NCBI GenBank assembly: GCA_015499985.1
Contig: JAAAUF010000039.1
Location: forward strand, 20,059 to 84,058
Length of the DNA: 64,000 bases
Reading direction: 5' to 3'
Source: Haplosporangium gracile
Taxonomy: Eukaryota > Mortierellomycota > Mortierellomycetes > Mortierellales > Mortierellaceae
In this document: positions 1-13,001 of the stretch, piece by piece
Numbering within the stretch: the first letter of the stretch is position 1
Layout of the letters: each line of letters opens with the position of its first letter
Notes under the pieces: generated by a model
What the model was told of the DNA's origin: nothing
The model's input: the letters and a program-made list of their open reading frames with translations, nothing else
The model's database searches: none
Position numbers and translations under genes: made by a program

Positions 1-3000
1 CTTGTGAATGTAGAGAGAAAGAGAGGTTCAGAGAGTGCGCTGTATAGAACATGTAATGGAAGAGTGGTTTGCTATGAATCTACACGGAGTAAATTTCATA
101 CTTTTATATGCTCTGTTCAAGAAAACGCGTAAGCAGGATGTTTGATTCTTGAACCAATTTTCTTGTCTCACTGGATATCAAGATACATGCTTTGGATGGA
201 AGGAAGAAAACAAAACGCGATCATCTTTGACAGCCAACAAATATTTTTTTGGGCTTATGCAAAGGGACACACGTATTTATTACTCTCTAAAGCGATACTC
301 CTCTTTTCCTCTCGCATCTTGTCCCCCTTTGCAGAGAAACGAAAGCTTGCACTGAGACGGTGTATCTATGTGAAAGAGAGACGCGAAAGGGTGTTGTGCC
401 ACTTCTGCGTTATTCGACTGGAGCGCTGGGCGTTGTCACTAGAACAAGGTCCGTTGGGTTACGTTTGGTACACTGCTGTTTTTTTTTTTGTTTCTTCTCG
501 TTTCTGGAGACAAAATGCACAGAAAAGAGGGAGAGAAATGGAAGGGGAAAATATATCTAGTAGAAGAGAGAGCGTGTACATGATAAAAGAAGAGAAAAGA
601 CTTCTGTTATGTCGCCACTACAATTAACTTCCACCCATGGGTGCAACGTGTCTGATGGGAGGATATGGATTGTCTTGCACTTGTTATACTTGATAGAGTA
701 CACATTCTTGGGTGACTTATTCGGCGCGATGGATCTATGCAGCGGGCATTTTTTTTTTTTTTAAATAACATGGCGCAGGAATGCGAATTGCAATCTAGAT
801 GGGACAGATGCTTTGCAAAAATGACGTTATCTTTTTCTGTTGAACTGTTTGTCTAGGAAGGAACAATAAGTAGAAAGATGCGAGCGACACTTTGACCCTG
901 TTCCACTTTCTCATGGGAGGCTAACTTTAAAAACTTATTTCCATGTCAGGCCACCTAAGTGAAATGCCTATTCCTCCCCATATATGAGGGGAAAGACGCG
1001 ATAAAAGGAATCGAGGGGAATGAGAGAAGGAAGATAGAGGGGAGTTGCGACTCGTCCTAAAGGATGGCATTTAACGATGCTCGCTGAGAGGCAGTCAGGG
1101 CTGCCTTGATACTCTCGGCAGCCAAAGGAAAGACCAGATGAGCGCGGAGTAAATTGCAGTATGCTAATTGGGTGGTGGTCTCGAGATGGGACAGGCCGGA
1201 AAATGGAAGTACAAACGGTAACAGAGGAATAGGGATATTCTCTGAAAAATAGAGCGAAATGGCCTGTGGGGTGATTGGTGGCAAGCACGGTGCCTTGGCC
1301 TCGAGTCCACCAGAGACTAGAGGTTTAAATAATTGATCCTCGGTCTTGAGGACTGATAGAGGCAGTTTTGAAGTCATCATAATGTTTGCGGAGACTGTAA
1401 GTGACAAAGGTATCATCGTTAGAACATGGTATTTAGAGGCAGGGACATCAAATAATTTACTTGTAATTGACCTTGACTTAAATGAGTGGGAAATACGAAA
1501 TAGGTGGTTCCAGTATCCTGTAACAACGAGGCAGAAGGATCTTGGCCAAAAAGTATTTTACCTACGTTTTTATTTCCAAGAAACGGGTTAGTAGTGTCTA
1601 TTGGGAATACACAACGCGCTGTTCTGAGAGGCAAAAAGAGAAAAACGCGTACTCGTTTTATCTGACGTTAAGCTTTGACTTTGTTTCAAAGGAAAAGCAG
1701 TTACAAGAAGTTTGATGGCGACGCGTAAAGGAGCGCATGGGAATGTGTCTTAGACGGGTAGTGGCGAGATGAATGCAGATGGCTGACGATGGGAATGGAG
1801 ATAGCAGGGGATAGAGTTAACGGAAAGCAATTCATTTTCTTTTTCAAAAACACAATCCAAAAAAAACAAACTGAAAGAATCCATGTCTGCTGCATCGCAA
1901 ACAATCATATTGTTGATTTTCATCTGTGCGTGCGCCAACTTGAGCACTGCCTCACTATTGCCCAGATATCCAACAAACAAAAAAGCAATGCTCCGAGGAG
2001 TTGCGCACAAGTAGCTTTGTATACGGCAGAGCACATTTGTGGCGGGTTTCATGCAAGCTGGTCCACAGCAAGTCCCAGTGGAATGTCTGGCGAAAAAGAG
2101 AAAGAAGTGGCAGCTACAGCTGAGACGCGAACGAAGGCGATCAAGCTGGGGCGCGTAGAATATGATCAGAACCTAATTTGTTTCGCTTAAAGGTTAAAAG
2201 TGGCACAGATGAATATAAGAAAGGAGTCGACATGTCTATCGACGAACTAGAAGGGAAGGAGGAGGAGGTATGTAAACCTATCTTAGGAAGAGACCATAGT
2301 TACACTTTATCTTGCATAGGGGAGTTACCAAGCGACCTTCCTTTGGTTGTAGAGCGTCTAGGTAGGATAAGACCCAAAAGTCATGTGGGTGCGATACTCT
2401 TGGGTGCTGGCGTATCGCAGGAATTATATCCAAAAAAAAAATCATACGAGACGAGGACGAAAACAGGCTGACTGGCCAGGTCGGGTCGGGAAAGGAAAAA
2501 AAAAAACCTGTTTGTGACACAGTCGGCGACAGCCAAAAAGATTTCCTGTTTCCTGCCTTGGTTTGTCGGGTGTTTGTGGTGCAGAAAAGAAGGCAAGAAA
2601 AAATATGCAATAGATGTAGTCGTTCGTTCGTGTTCGTAAAGTGAGTGAACGCGTTGATGACGATGGACTGTTATTCACAAGGGTGACAAAAACCTGCCTT
2701 CGATGCTCTGGAGTTGCAAGATCGATGAGAAAAGGAACTCGCATGCGCGTAGGACATGAGCATAGTCAACAGAACCATCCCACTTTTATTCGCGCATTGT
2801 TTTTGGCCCCCTCCCATTCTTATTTTCATTTTACTCTTGTTCTCTTCTAACTTTAGTTAGGCAACATACATGGTTAACAGTGAACTTTTCTTTCTCGTAA
2901 TGCCCGCTTTATTTTATTTTATTTTGTCCCGTTGGTTGAAGAGGAAAAAAGAGAAATGGAGCCAAGCTTCCAAACGAAGGTTCAGAGACCTGCGTCTTGG

Positions 3001-3372
3001 CGATTGGGACCTCTGACGTCAATTGCTTCCCACTCTCGGAGCATAACAAAAAATTGGAAAAAGAAGGAAAAATGCAAGAACACAAAGAAAGAAAAGAAAA
3101 CAAACGGGCATAAACCCAACAACAACTGACAAAGGACACAAATGGCGCCAGGTGGCGGCGAGAAACGAGAGAGAGAAGGGTGAGAGTCAGTTCATTTGCT
3201 TGATTGCTTACCATCCATCATGCTCCTTTTTTTAAGGCTGTTTCCTGTACTATAGGCCAATGGGTTTATACGAAGAGTAAGAATAGGAAAGATGAGAAGA
3301 GTACGCTCGTTCGTTCGTGGGTGCTGCTTTTATTCGAGACCCCAAACGTGTGGTCTTTTTTTTTTTTTTTTT
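1..3372. other. No gene recognised; AT-rich spacer
   Basis: I see no ORF with family resemblance or consistent splice signals on either strand here. Open frames are short and dominated by Lys/Arg/Ser/Phe from biased sequence. The palindrome TGACGTCA (CRE-like) lies at 3014-3021, about 540 bases before the Grainyhead start codon. It could belong to that promoter, but a single 8-mer is weak evidence. Untranslated leader exons of the downstream gene could also lie here. Confidence 0.5.
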
Positions 3373-3433
3373 NNNNNNNNNNNNNNNNNNNNNNNNNNNN
3401 NNNNNNNNNNNNNNNNNNNNNNNNNNNNNNNNN
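3373..3433. other. Assembly gap (61 N)
   Basis: A run of N is preceded directly by an uninterrupted poly-T tract and followed by A-rich sequence. It lies about 130 bases before the inferred Grainyhead start codon, so it most likely hides promoter or leader sequence. Open frames running through the Ns are meaningless. Confidence 0.98.
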
Positions 3434-3562
3434 AAAAACACCGCCCGTTTTCCGTCTTCCGTCAACAAAAAAAAAAAGCACTTAAGGATTCACTCAACTA
3501 CAAGAAGAAAACTCAAAAACCAACTAATAAGCCTTATCAATACAACAAACCACAAAGAAGCC

Positions 3563-6500
3563 ATGTCGTCCTCACTGGACCACCAAGGGACTCACTATGG
3601 CCTCAACAACAACAATTCTGGGAACAACAACAACAACGGAGGCAACAACGGAGGCAACAGCAAGAATGGCAGCAACAACAACAATGCCATAGATAACAGT
3701 GGCAACAGTAATAATGATGGCAACAACTCCAACTCTAACAGCAACAACGGTGGTGGTGGTGGTGGCAACAATGGTGGTGGTGGTGGCAACAATGGTGGTG
3801 GTGGTGGCAACAATGGTGGTGGTGGTGGCAACAACGGTGGTGGTGGTGGCAACAACGGAAACTACCATTTCGGATACCAAATCCAGCAGCAGCAGCAACG
3901 GCATCCTCAGCACCAGCACCAGCAGCAGCAGTTCCATCAGCAACAGCAACAGCATGACTACCATCAACAAAACAACATGCATCAGCAGCGCTCATCTAAT
4001 CAGCAGAACCAGCAGCAGCAACGTCATCCTAATCAGTACGGACAGCAGCAGCAACAGAACCAGCAGCAGATGCAGAGGCCACCATCTCCTTACGGTTCAA
4101 TGGGATCCCAGCAGCAGCAGAATAACAGCAACAACAACAGCAGCAGCAGCAACAATAACAACAACGACAACAACAACAACAACAACAACAGCAACAACAA
4201 CAACAACAACAGCAACAACAACAACAACGACAACAACTACAACAACAACAACAACAACAGCAGCAGCAGCAACAACAACAACAACAGCAACAATAACAAC
4301 AACAACAATAACTACAACAACAGCAACTACGGCAATAATAACAATAACAACAACAGTATGTCAAGGCAAAACAACTCGCAGCAGCAGCACAACCAGGAAG
4401 ACTACATGTTCCGAGGCAATCAGCAGCAGTTTGATAATTATGGCCAAGGCTCCCATCAAGCTCAGGATCATTACCAGAACCAAGGCCAGCAGCAGCAACA
4501 GCATATGCAACAACATCAGCACCAGCAGCACCAGCAGCAGCAAGGACGGAGCCATGATTCTGCGGAGCAAGGATCGGCTTCTGTCTCTGCCTCGGGTTCT
4601 TCACCCCCTCGGTCTGAGAACGAGTCCAAGTAAGTCGAACTTATGTTTTTGTTTTGCTTTTTCGATTGAAAAGAGAGAGAATGAGAGAGGGAAAGAAGCC
4701 TTTCCTTACATCAAGCACAAGAACAGGAAAAGAACCATCAACAGGAGCACCAAGGACCACAGGATGTGACAGACAAAAAGACAGCTCGGCACATTCTATT
4801 GGATAGAGGGACATAGCATCAAAAAAATATATGAAAGACCACATTGGGGTCTACAGGACAGGACTACAATGGCAATAGAGTGTAAAACACAGAGCTCTTT
4901 GCATTCGTTTCTCCTTCCTGTCTCCCTTCTCCCCTGATTTTTTTTTCTCATCTATCCTATTTTATTATTCCATTACACGACTTGTTTAGTCTGCGGTTTA
5001 AGATCACATTGGAGGCTCAAACAGCGGCCATGCAGCGGCAGGACGAGACACCTGTTACGTACTTGAACAAGGGTGAGTGATTTTGAACCCAAGCACACAC
5101 AACAACAACAACAACAAGAACAACAAAAACGCACAAAAGCGCTTCTTTCTTTTTTGCAGTCCGAGTGTTTCGTGAGCAACATTCGCATTTTTGTGCCGTA
5201 CCCCCCTTGTCTCTTTTTTCTCTTCTCCCTATCCCCCTTCTCTCATTTCCCTCCCTAGTTCATTCAAAGGCCCAATCTCATCGGGCAGATCGGGACTTGA
5301 ATTTTTGTTGTGTTCATTGTTTTTTTTGCTGTCATCGCTAAAAACCTGTGTTTTTATATACTTCTCTTCTTGTCCGCCACCACCAACACATAGGTCAATT
5401 CTACACAGTTGTGCTCGAGGATACAGAAGAGTATGACGGCGACATCACAAGTGTGATCAAGGTCACCTTCCACGATGCATCACATCGGAGACTGGCAGCG
5501 CGGTACTGGAGTTTCTGGCTCAGTCAGCAATCCAACCCCAAGGTTGCAAGGGCCCTGGATATTGGTAAGGATAGCAAGCACTTTCAATACTTCACACGTA
5601 CACACGCCACACCATGCACTCATACGACATGTACACGCGTACAACAACAACAGCAACAGCGTTACACCCTCATAACAACTAACAAGCATCAATGCAACAA
5701 ACAAAATCAACAAGCGACAAGCAAACAAACAAAAAACAAACGAAACAGACCAGGGCACGCACACACACATCCAGTTCTCTGTTTATTTTAATGTCCCCTT
5801 CCTCATTGTAGCATAAAGGGAGATCTTGAATACAGGAATAGATCAAAAAAGCATTAACAACAAAAGCAGACTAAGACAAGTGGACGAACGAACAGACAGG
5901 ACAAGACATGGCAGGGCAAGATGATACCTTTATTTTGCGTGGTTGTATGAAGAAGGGGCGTGGAAAAAAAAAGGGGAAGATAAACACTGGAAGGCATACA
6001 ACGAAAGGACGTCATTCGGCATGAACAACAGGGCACGAAAACAGTTCTTTCACGCACCCAGTGCAGTTCTCCTGTCCCAGAGAAACAAACTAACAAGATC
6101 TAATTACTCATTGCCATTTCTCTTGTCCAACAAACAAACAAACAAAAAAATTCGCAGAGAAGGCATCGTCAAGCGGGATGATGGAAATTCAATCAAAGAC
6201 ATTCGACCGGATCTCGTTCAAGTGGAACGGAAAGGCAGGCGCCCAGTTGATGGTCCGGTTCAATTGTCTGTCGACGGACTTTTCGCGCATCAAGGGTGTC
6301 AAGGGCATTCCACTACGGGTTCATGTGGATACCACGACGGAGGATGATAACAATGGAGGCGAACATTCCATGGAGCGGTCCTTTGCCAAGATCAAGTTGT
6401 TCCGTGACAAGGTAATGCAACACACTTTTCTTGCCCTTCTGAGTGGAGGAGTTTTCCATGCATGCAATTGATGGGAGTGGAGGAGAAAGCTCGTTGAAAG

Positions 6501-7539
6501 CATGCTTTACTAACACAATAACATTTGTGGTGTGTTTTTCTGTCTTATTTACCATTATGCGGACATGTAGGGCGCAGAACGGAAAAACAAGGATGATCAC
6601 AAGCACCTGGAAAAGATGTGGGACAAGATGCGTGGAAAGAACGCGGACACCAACCCTTTGGTCAACATGTTGGCCCCTGTCCAGAGCGTGTCCCTGTTCT
6701 CAGAATGCATGGACCACCCAGAAGGATCGGGCGAGGACGAGACTCTGGATTTGTCCGAGACGCTTGCACACGATCCTGAGGGTGATGTCGAGGGCAGTGG
6801 TGGTGGCGGCGGAGAGGACGGTGCCACGACAAGCGGGACATCTTCTAGGCAGAATTCTGAAGTCAATCGCCATTCCCCCGGTGGTAGTGGAGGAAATAAC
6901 AGTACTGGCGGTGGTGGTGCCGAGTCGAATTCATTGGTGCCTGTGACCAAGAAACGGCGTCGGGGGACGGATAATGCAGGAAGTGGGAACAGTAGCAACA
7001 GCAACAATAACTTTAACCAACAGTATTCTCAGCAACAGCAGCAGCAACAACAAAATCAAGTCGGATACCCCAATTCCACATTATCACTCTCCAACGGCGG
7101 CATCGGATTTCCTGGCGGCAGCAACAATAGCAATGGAAACAGCAACTCAACGAATAACAACAGCAGTAACAGTGGCAGTGGGTCGATGATGATGACAATG
7201 TCTTCCGACCTGTTCCTGGACCGCGACCCAAGCTACGTCCCACAAACGCGCAAGAAAAGGTCGGTCCTCTGTCTGTACATCAAGATTGGCGGCGAGTCTG
7301 TCTATCGGGCAGTGTACCTGGAAAAGTACACCTTGACGGATCTGATCCAGAAGTTGTCCGAGAAGCTCGAGATCCAGTCGTCGACCATCTCGTGTGTCTA
7401 CCGCAAGACAACCAAGAAGGAGTTGATGGTGAGGGTTGATGACTCGATGGTTGCCCAGATGACGGATGAGCTGGATATGGTCGTCGATTATGACTTCAAC
7501 CAGATGGACGGAAGTGTCAACCTAACTCTCAAGTACTAA
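3563..7539 (+). CDS. Grainyhead/CP2-family transcription factor
   Basis: Five exons: 3563..4629, 4990..5072, 5394..5564, 6158..6411, 6571..7539; every intron is GT-AG and the frame is continuous, giving 847 residues. Residues 1-355 are a low-complexity tail of Asn, Gln, Gly and Ser, with a GGGGGNN repeat followed by long Asn/Gln runs. From about residue 356 the CP2/Grainyhead DNA-binding domain begins (FKITLEAQTAAMQ, then QFYTVVLED, RYWSFWLSQQ, FDRISFKWNGKAGAQLMVRF and IKLFRDKGAERK blocks). A Ser/Gly/Asn linker with a KKRRRG basic patch follows. Residues about 753-847 match the ubiquitin-like dimerisation domain of Grainyhead proteins. A nuclear role is expected. In Neurospora the family member csp-2 controls cell-wall remodelling and conidial separation; a similar role here is inference. 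The start was chosen as the first ATG after the A-rich leader that is in frame with the tail; residues before the CP2 domain cannot fix it further. Confidence 0.93.
3748..3860 (+). repeat. 21-bp coding minisatellite (Gly5-Asn2)
   Basis: About five near-perfect tandem copies of a 21-base unit (GGTGGT-type Gly codons, then GGC and two AAC/AAT codons) lie in Grainyhead exon 1. The unit is a multiple of three, so copy-number change keeps the frame. Confidence 0.9.
4125..4360 (+). repeat. AAC/CAG trinucleotide tract coding poly-Asn/Ser
   Basis: Nearly uninterrupted AAC/AAT triplets with interspersed AGC, GAC and TAC encode a long Asn-rich run in the Grainyhead N-terminus. CAG/CAA-rich Gln segments flank it on both sides. 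The tract is likely length-polymorphic. Confidence 0.9.
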
Positions 7540-8367
7540 AAAAAATGGAGAAAGGAATTGATGGATGACCAACGGCCTTGTAAAGGTCGCATCGTTTCCT
7601 TTATTTTCCAACTCACCCACCCCACACACACACACCCAACCCAACTCATGTCTTTTTGACGCACACTCTTTTTACATAGAAAAACAAAAACTCAACATCC
7701 CCCCCTCACACACACACACCCCCCAAAAGGATACAAACAAATGCAAATTACTTTCTTTTTCTCGCTTTAAAACAAAAAAAAAAGGCCATGGATGAGTTGA
7801 TATGATACATTTATTTCGGTTTCTTTGTAAGTTGTTCGATTTTTTTTTTTTGACATTTTTGTGATTTTTGGGGGTGGTAAGAAGAAAAGGGTGTAAGATT
7901 ATCCACGATGTGGAAGGAAAGAGGTTTCTGATGCTCGTTTTTTTTTCTAGTAAAAAATGAGGCGAAGGAGAGAGAGAGAGGGAAGGGGGGAGGGTAAAAG
8001 ACGTAGAAGGAGTAATGAGGAAGTTCTTTGTTTTGGTACGATGGTACGGAATGAAGGGGTCATAACAAAAATAGCAAAGTGTGAAAAAAAAAGAAAGTGG
8101 AATAAAAGGGACATGCAAAACAAATGAGTCAAAAGAACAAGGGTGTCATAAAAACAAGACAACTGAAGGAACAAAACAAGGAGTGAAGTAGAGTGCGAAG
8201 AAAACAAATCATGAACAAGATCCAGCTTTTCATGATAAAGGGAGGGACTTCAAGAAAAATAGAACAAGAAATGGAAACGAAGGACGAAGAAGAATAGGAC
8301 ATCCTGTCTCCCGTTGGATTCAGAGTGTATCCTGAGGTCTCCCTCGTAAGAGTTCTCCTTTTCTCAT
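7540..8367. other. Convergent intergenic region
   Basis: This spacer lies between the Grainyhead stop and the transporter stop. It holds CA-rich stretches near 7620-7730, poly-A/T runs and GA-rich tracts, and must contain both 3' ends. No gene was seen. Confidence 0.6.
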
Positions 8368-10696
8368 TTACTGGGTCGATATCCTGATGTTCTGCAACTC
8401 TTCGCTCTCCTTCTCCGTCAATATTGGTCCGTTGTTGGAGGAGACTTGGGGGAATGCTGGAGTTGGGGGTCTCATCCTCTGAGCCTTCTCACGGAAGTCC
8501 ACATAACTAGAAGTATAAATGAATTGAAGTTAGCGACGCTGCAAGTATGAGACCGAAAAGCCTGGATAGCATGTTATATGACAACCTCAAAAAGAGAGAG
8601 AGTAATTCGTTACCTGTAGCAGGCGCCTCCGCAGAGAGTCATGATGATTCCGAGGCCGTTGAGGAATCCAATCTTGGTGTTGAACACTGTCACGGCAACC
8701 ACGATCGACAACACTTGCTTGACATTGGCTATATTCGATCAATGGAATAAAAGTAAATGGGTCAGCAGGAGGTCCAACTAAATCCAGATCCTTGGCCATT
8801 AAAAAATAACATATTCCTGAGTATCCATGCAAAAATAGGTTTACCTGCGACAGTCATGGTGAGGGCACTGGTCTTCTTGTTGGCGGTGAAGGAGACAAAG
8901 TTGAGGAAGAAGGCAATAATACCGTTGATGAGGAGAGCAATGATCAGACTAGCGCTCATCTCTGTCTTACAGAAGGATACAACCTCGTCCAGCTCGCCCT
9001 TCATCCATGAAAAGATCACCGTCTGAACAAAAGCCAGGGGCGACATGCGGAGCAAAAGGTCGAGAGGGTGAAGCTGCAAGCGTCCCATCTGGATCCGGTT
9101 GGTGACGACGGTCTTGACGGCCGCAAGGACTGTGCCCAGAACAGTCAAGAAGAAGCCCATGGCGGTGTAGGAGTAATCGCCGACAGTCGCCATGTAAACT
9201 CCCAAGAGCAAGGGCATCAGGGACAGGTAGGTCAGGGTAGTGTAGCGCTTGCCGAGGAAAAGGATCGAGATCGCGATGGTGAACACTGGAGTCATGGCCC
9301 GCACGACTTGGTGGAAAGCGACCGACACTTCATGTCTGTTGTTTCATGTCGGAGCCATATGGGATATAAATCGAGAGAGAGAGAGAAGGTGGATTAGTTA
9401 GTCTGTCATCATCTGAGCGGGGGCTTATGAAGAAAGAGGCCCTTCCGCCCTTTCTTTCTTTGTTGTTGTTGTTCTTGTCGTTGCTTATCCAACTCGCCAA
9501 TTTTGTCGGAATCATGCAAGCTCCACTCCTGGCTCCGCCTCGAACCACACACACTCTCTCCCCTTTTTCAGTCTCCTTTATGTCTCCTCAATCCTCTCCA
9601 GAGATATATATCCCGCTTTCAAGAAGGGATCTTACTGCAGGAGACCATCTAGCTGGGTCTCCTGGTCGGCTGTTATTTTGTTTTCAGTTCTGGCCTCTTC
9701 CTCTTCCTCGCTTCCCTCCCTCTCCTCTCCCAAATCACAATGACTTGTCCTGCCTGTCTCTCCTGAAGGGTCACCAATTTGGATATATTTGCACGTGGAC
9801 ACCACAAAAGCACCATCTTCATTTAATTCGACCAGCGCAGGCAGGAAAGTCACCCGGTCGGGGTTACCCAGAACTCCATGAATATTTAGCTCGCCAATCA
9901 GCCAGCAATGGCTTTGTTTGTGTGTGCGCAATATTTTCAGAGGCACCGCCTCCGCCTCCAGAGCGCCATTTGATCCCGCCCATTTGATCCCGCCCATTTG
10001 ATCCCGTCCATTTTTTTTCCCTTTGTCCTCATGTTTTTTGCTAAAGCGCCAAAGGCTGTTGCTGTCATTGTTGTTGACTGTGCGTTGATCTGCTGGTCTG
10101 TGTTGGTCTGCTGGTCTGGTCTATCCCAAGCATATGTCGTCCAGAGTCGTTTGAAGGTTCATTGGCCTCCACTTTTCCGCTTCCTTGTTGCTCAATTTCG
10201 GCCAATTTTGTTGGCTCTCTCCACGTAATTCACTGTCCACAGAAGATACACAAACGCACATAAAGCACACAGACCCTTCAAAAGGAGGAGGGGGGCGGGC
10301 GAAAGAAGGGAAAGCAAAAATAGCACCAAGGACGAAGGGATAAGATGAAAAAAAAAAAACTTACAGTGACACGTTGCTGATAGCGATGTTCATGGTGTAA
10401 AGGAAAGAGAACATGAGCATGATCATGTTCTCGTGCTCGCCCAAGGTGGCAGGTGTGAAGTATCCCATCCGTCCCATGATATAAGCGCCGACTCCCGAAC
10501 AAAGAGTATGGATACCGGTCAGAGTCCAGGGGAAGCCAAACTTGAACGTGCTGAGAATGGCCTTGTTGTAAATGGTAAGTGACAGGTTGAGCATAAAGTA
10601 GGCTGCCAGCCAGGTGTATGAGGTGTCAACTTTGGCTGGCCTTGGTCCTGCGCCGTTCAGCTGCAATGGATGAGGTCGTGAATTTGCTGGAGGCAT
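8368..10696 (-). CDS. Triose-phosphate/nucleotide-sugar transporter family membrane protein
   Basis: Four exons on the minus strand: 10696..10365, 9335..8845, 8728..8614, 8506..8368, giving 358 residues with consistent phases. The protein is hydrophobic throughout, with about ten likely membrane segments. It carries the family's blocks: TWLAAYFMLNLSLTIYNKA and FPWTLTGIHT near the N-terminus, then SVAFHQVVRAMTPVFT, LSLMPLLLGVYMATVGDYSY and KTVVTNRIQMGRLQLHPLDLL. After exon 3 (the GLGIIMTLCGGACY block) comes a short polar cytoplasmic tail. This is the TPT/DUF250 branch of the drug/metabolite transporter superfamily, whose fungal members sit in Golgi or ER membranes. The substrate cannot be read from sequence. 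The first intron is unusually long for this window (1,029 bases). Confidence 0.92.
9964..10010. repeat. Short tandem repeat in transporter intron 1
   Basis: Three consecutive copies of a 15-base unit of the form CCATTTGATCCCGCC, the last with one substitution, followed by a partial copy, lie inside the long first intron of the transporter gene. Confidence 0.85.
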
Positions 10697-12539
10697 CGTC
10701 GTTTTGATGTTGTTGCTTTTAGATCGAGGTGATGATGCGGATGATGGGCAAGCGGATGTGGCGAGAGGAAGGCTTCCTGGAACTTGAGTGCGTCTTTATC
10801 CGTAAAAGAAGAGTTGCTTTTTTGATAAGTTGTTTTGGATTGCTTGTGATTGTCGCCTCTGAAGAAGATGGAACAAAGATGAAAGGAGTGAAGAGAAAGA
10901 GTTGAAAGATGAAGCCAGGAAATAATAAAAAGAGATCTATAAGAAGGACGAAAGAACAAAGAAGGACGGGCTAGTTGTCAGTACAGTATTACAGTCCATC
11001 GTATGGTCCCCTTTTTTCAGGGGTGAGTGGAAGGTCACAGTAAGTGAACCACTCTGGTATCTTTTTTTTTTTTTTTTAGTGAAATAGCGAGGTTTCTCTT
11101 CTTTGTTCATGTTTACGTTCATGTTCCGTACAATAGTAATAAGTCGTTGAAAGAGAAGTCGTGATCGTGAAAAGAAGGCCGATGGTGATGAAAGGATGGA
11201 TATGCAATTAATGGAGAGAACAAAGAAAAATGCAGAATAGTAACGAACAGAGTAACAAAAGCAAGGAAAAGAGAGTGAGAGAGAGGAAAGAAGGAAGGAG
11301 AGGAGGAGGAGGAGGCAGAGGAGGAAGAGGGAGAGGAGGAGGAGGGAAGAAAAATGATAACGAGGGAAACAAGGAGCAAAACGAATGGGATCACAGGAAC
11401 CCGCCCATGAAAACAGCGACGAACTGACAGCAACAACGACTGACAACAACTGTCACTCCTTTAAAACGTGCCCTGTCGAACTGCCATCGATCTCGCTTGT
11501 TAATTTGTGTTTGCCCTTTCTTTTTTTTTCTGTCTAAAAAAAATTATGAGCAATAGAGAGCGAACAAACGCTATCCAGCAGTTCCTTTCCTTCTCTTCTT
11601 TTGCTGCTGCTGATTGCTGAATAGTCCAGCATCACCACTGCCCTGCCCTCCTCTTTTGCGATTGGGAATGAATTACGATTCCTCTGGAAAAATAGAGTCT
11701 AACCAGTTGAGTTTCCCGACTCTTTGCTCTTTCTCCCATACTGCCGCACATATCGCTGTAACCATGTCGTAATTTAAATGAAATAAAAAGCGACATGAAC
11801 TCTATGTGTTCCTGAGTCGGACACATTGCCCTTATCCAAGTGTTTAAATAGTCCCCCCTTCTCGTGTTCCTGTATGGCTCCTTGTCCCTTTGTCATCCAG
11901 CTGATTGTCCCTGAAGGTGTCATTGAGAGTGTTCCTGAGACTAAGAAGGTGATCAGTGATCACTGATCTCCTCGTCCTTCTGTTTATTCCTGAAGCTGTG
12001 ATCCCTAGCTGGTCCCTGGTTCCTATTCCTGTTCCTGAATTTTTTGAGGGCTGTGAGCGACGTTTTTTTTTGTCGGTATTTTTGTTTGACTTACAGGTGA
12101 GTGGGATGCAAAAAAAAAATGAATGAAATGAAGAGTGGATGTAATGCAATGAGGAAAGTAAATGAATGAATGCAAGGAAGAATGTGAGACTGATATGCAG
12201 AAGAAGAAAAGATAAAAGGAAAGGAAAGAAAAGAAAAGAGAAGAAGAAAGGAGAAGAAAGAGAAGTGACTAACAAAATAAGGAGTGAGAAGGAAAGAGCT
12301 ATAAAAATACTCATAGCAGCAACAATTAAGTATGTGAGTGAGCATTGGGACCTGATGGCCTGGTCTGGTCTGGGTAACAGCAACATCATCTTGTTTGTAT
12401 TAGCATAGCCTAGACACTCATTACAACCAGGCCGAAGGGGAAAGGGTAGAGGGTCTCAGATCCATTATGTTTTCATTCGCACTCAATTGATTTGCATATT
12501 CTATCATTCCCATCTTCTTTTCTTGTTTTTTACTCCGAG

Positions 12540-13001
12540 GAGGGAGAGAAGAAAACGCACTAGTCATAAGAAACCCACAGGCACATTCATCATTCATCCC
12601 CGCGGTTCCATTACAACAGCTTACAACAAGGTGGTCTTTGATGATGATGATAATGATGATGACGACAAGTAAGGAACGCGATCGTAACAGAACAACAACT
12701 GACCCCTGGTAGGATACAGCATCATTTGTCCTTTCTTAGACTGTTCTTCGGCCATCAAACATGAAAATAAACACAACAAACAATCAAGACGAATATTCGC
12801 GTCATGCAAGATCCTCGTCCATTTGTATTTCATCCTCAACCGTTAGACCGAATAACAATGCGATTTACCTAAATTTTTCTTTCCTTCTTTCCTTCTTTCC
12901 TTCTGTTTGTTCTTCGCCTCCCTTCCAACAGAAGACCTGAGCTCAATACGATCTCGTCGCACAAAGAAGGACCAACAATCGATCGCACTAGTGTAAGGTG
13001 A
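12540..13001 (+). CDS. Possible last two exons of an unrecognised gene
   Basis: Low-confidence call from splice signals. A pyrimidine-rich stretch ending ..CTCCGAG at 12539 precedes an open segment 12540..12668. That segment encodes a basic stretch, then TGTFIIHPRGSITTAYNKVVF, then an Asp-rich run ending at an AA/GTAAGG donor. A strong pyrimidine tract with repeated CTTC and a CAACAG acceptor precedes 12932..13001, which continues the frame (PELNTISSHKEGPTIDRTSV) to a TGA. I could not find upstream exons or a start and recognise no family. It could equally be a noncoding transcript or chance. Confidence 0.27.

Noticed and set aside
3572..3995. Antisense open frames with poly-Leu, poly-Pro, poly-His/Cys
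   Set aside because: They are shadows of the Gly/Asn/Gln triplet repeats in Grainyhead exon 1, with no start context or family pattern.
11119..11449. Ser/Leu-rich minus-strand and Gly/Arg-rich plus-strand ORFs
   Set aside because: Both arise from the GGA-rich tract near 11290-11350; composition alone explains the open frames.
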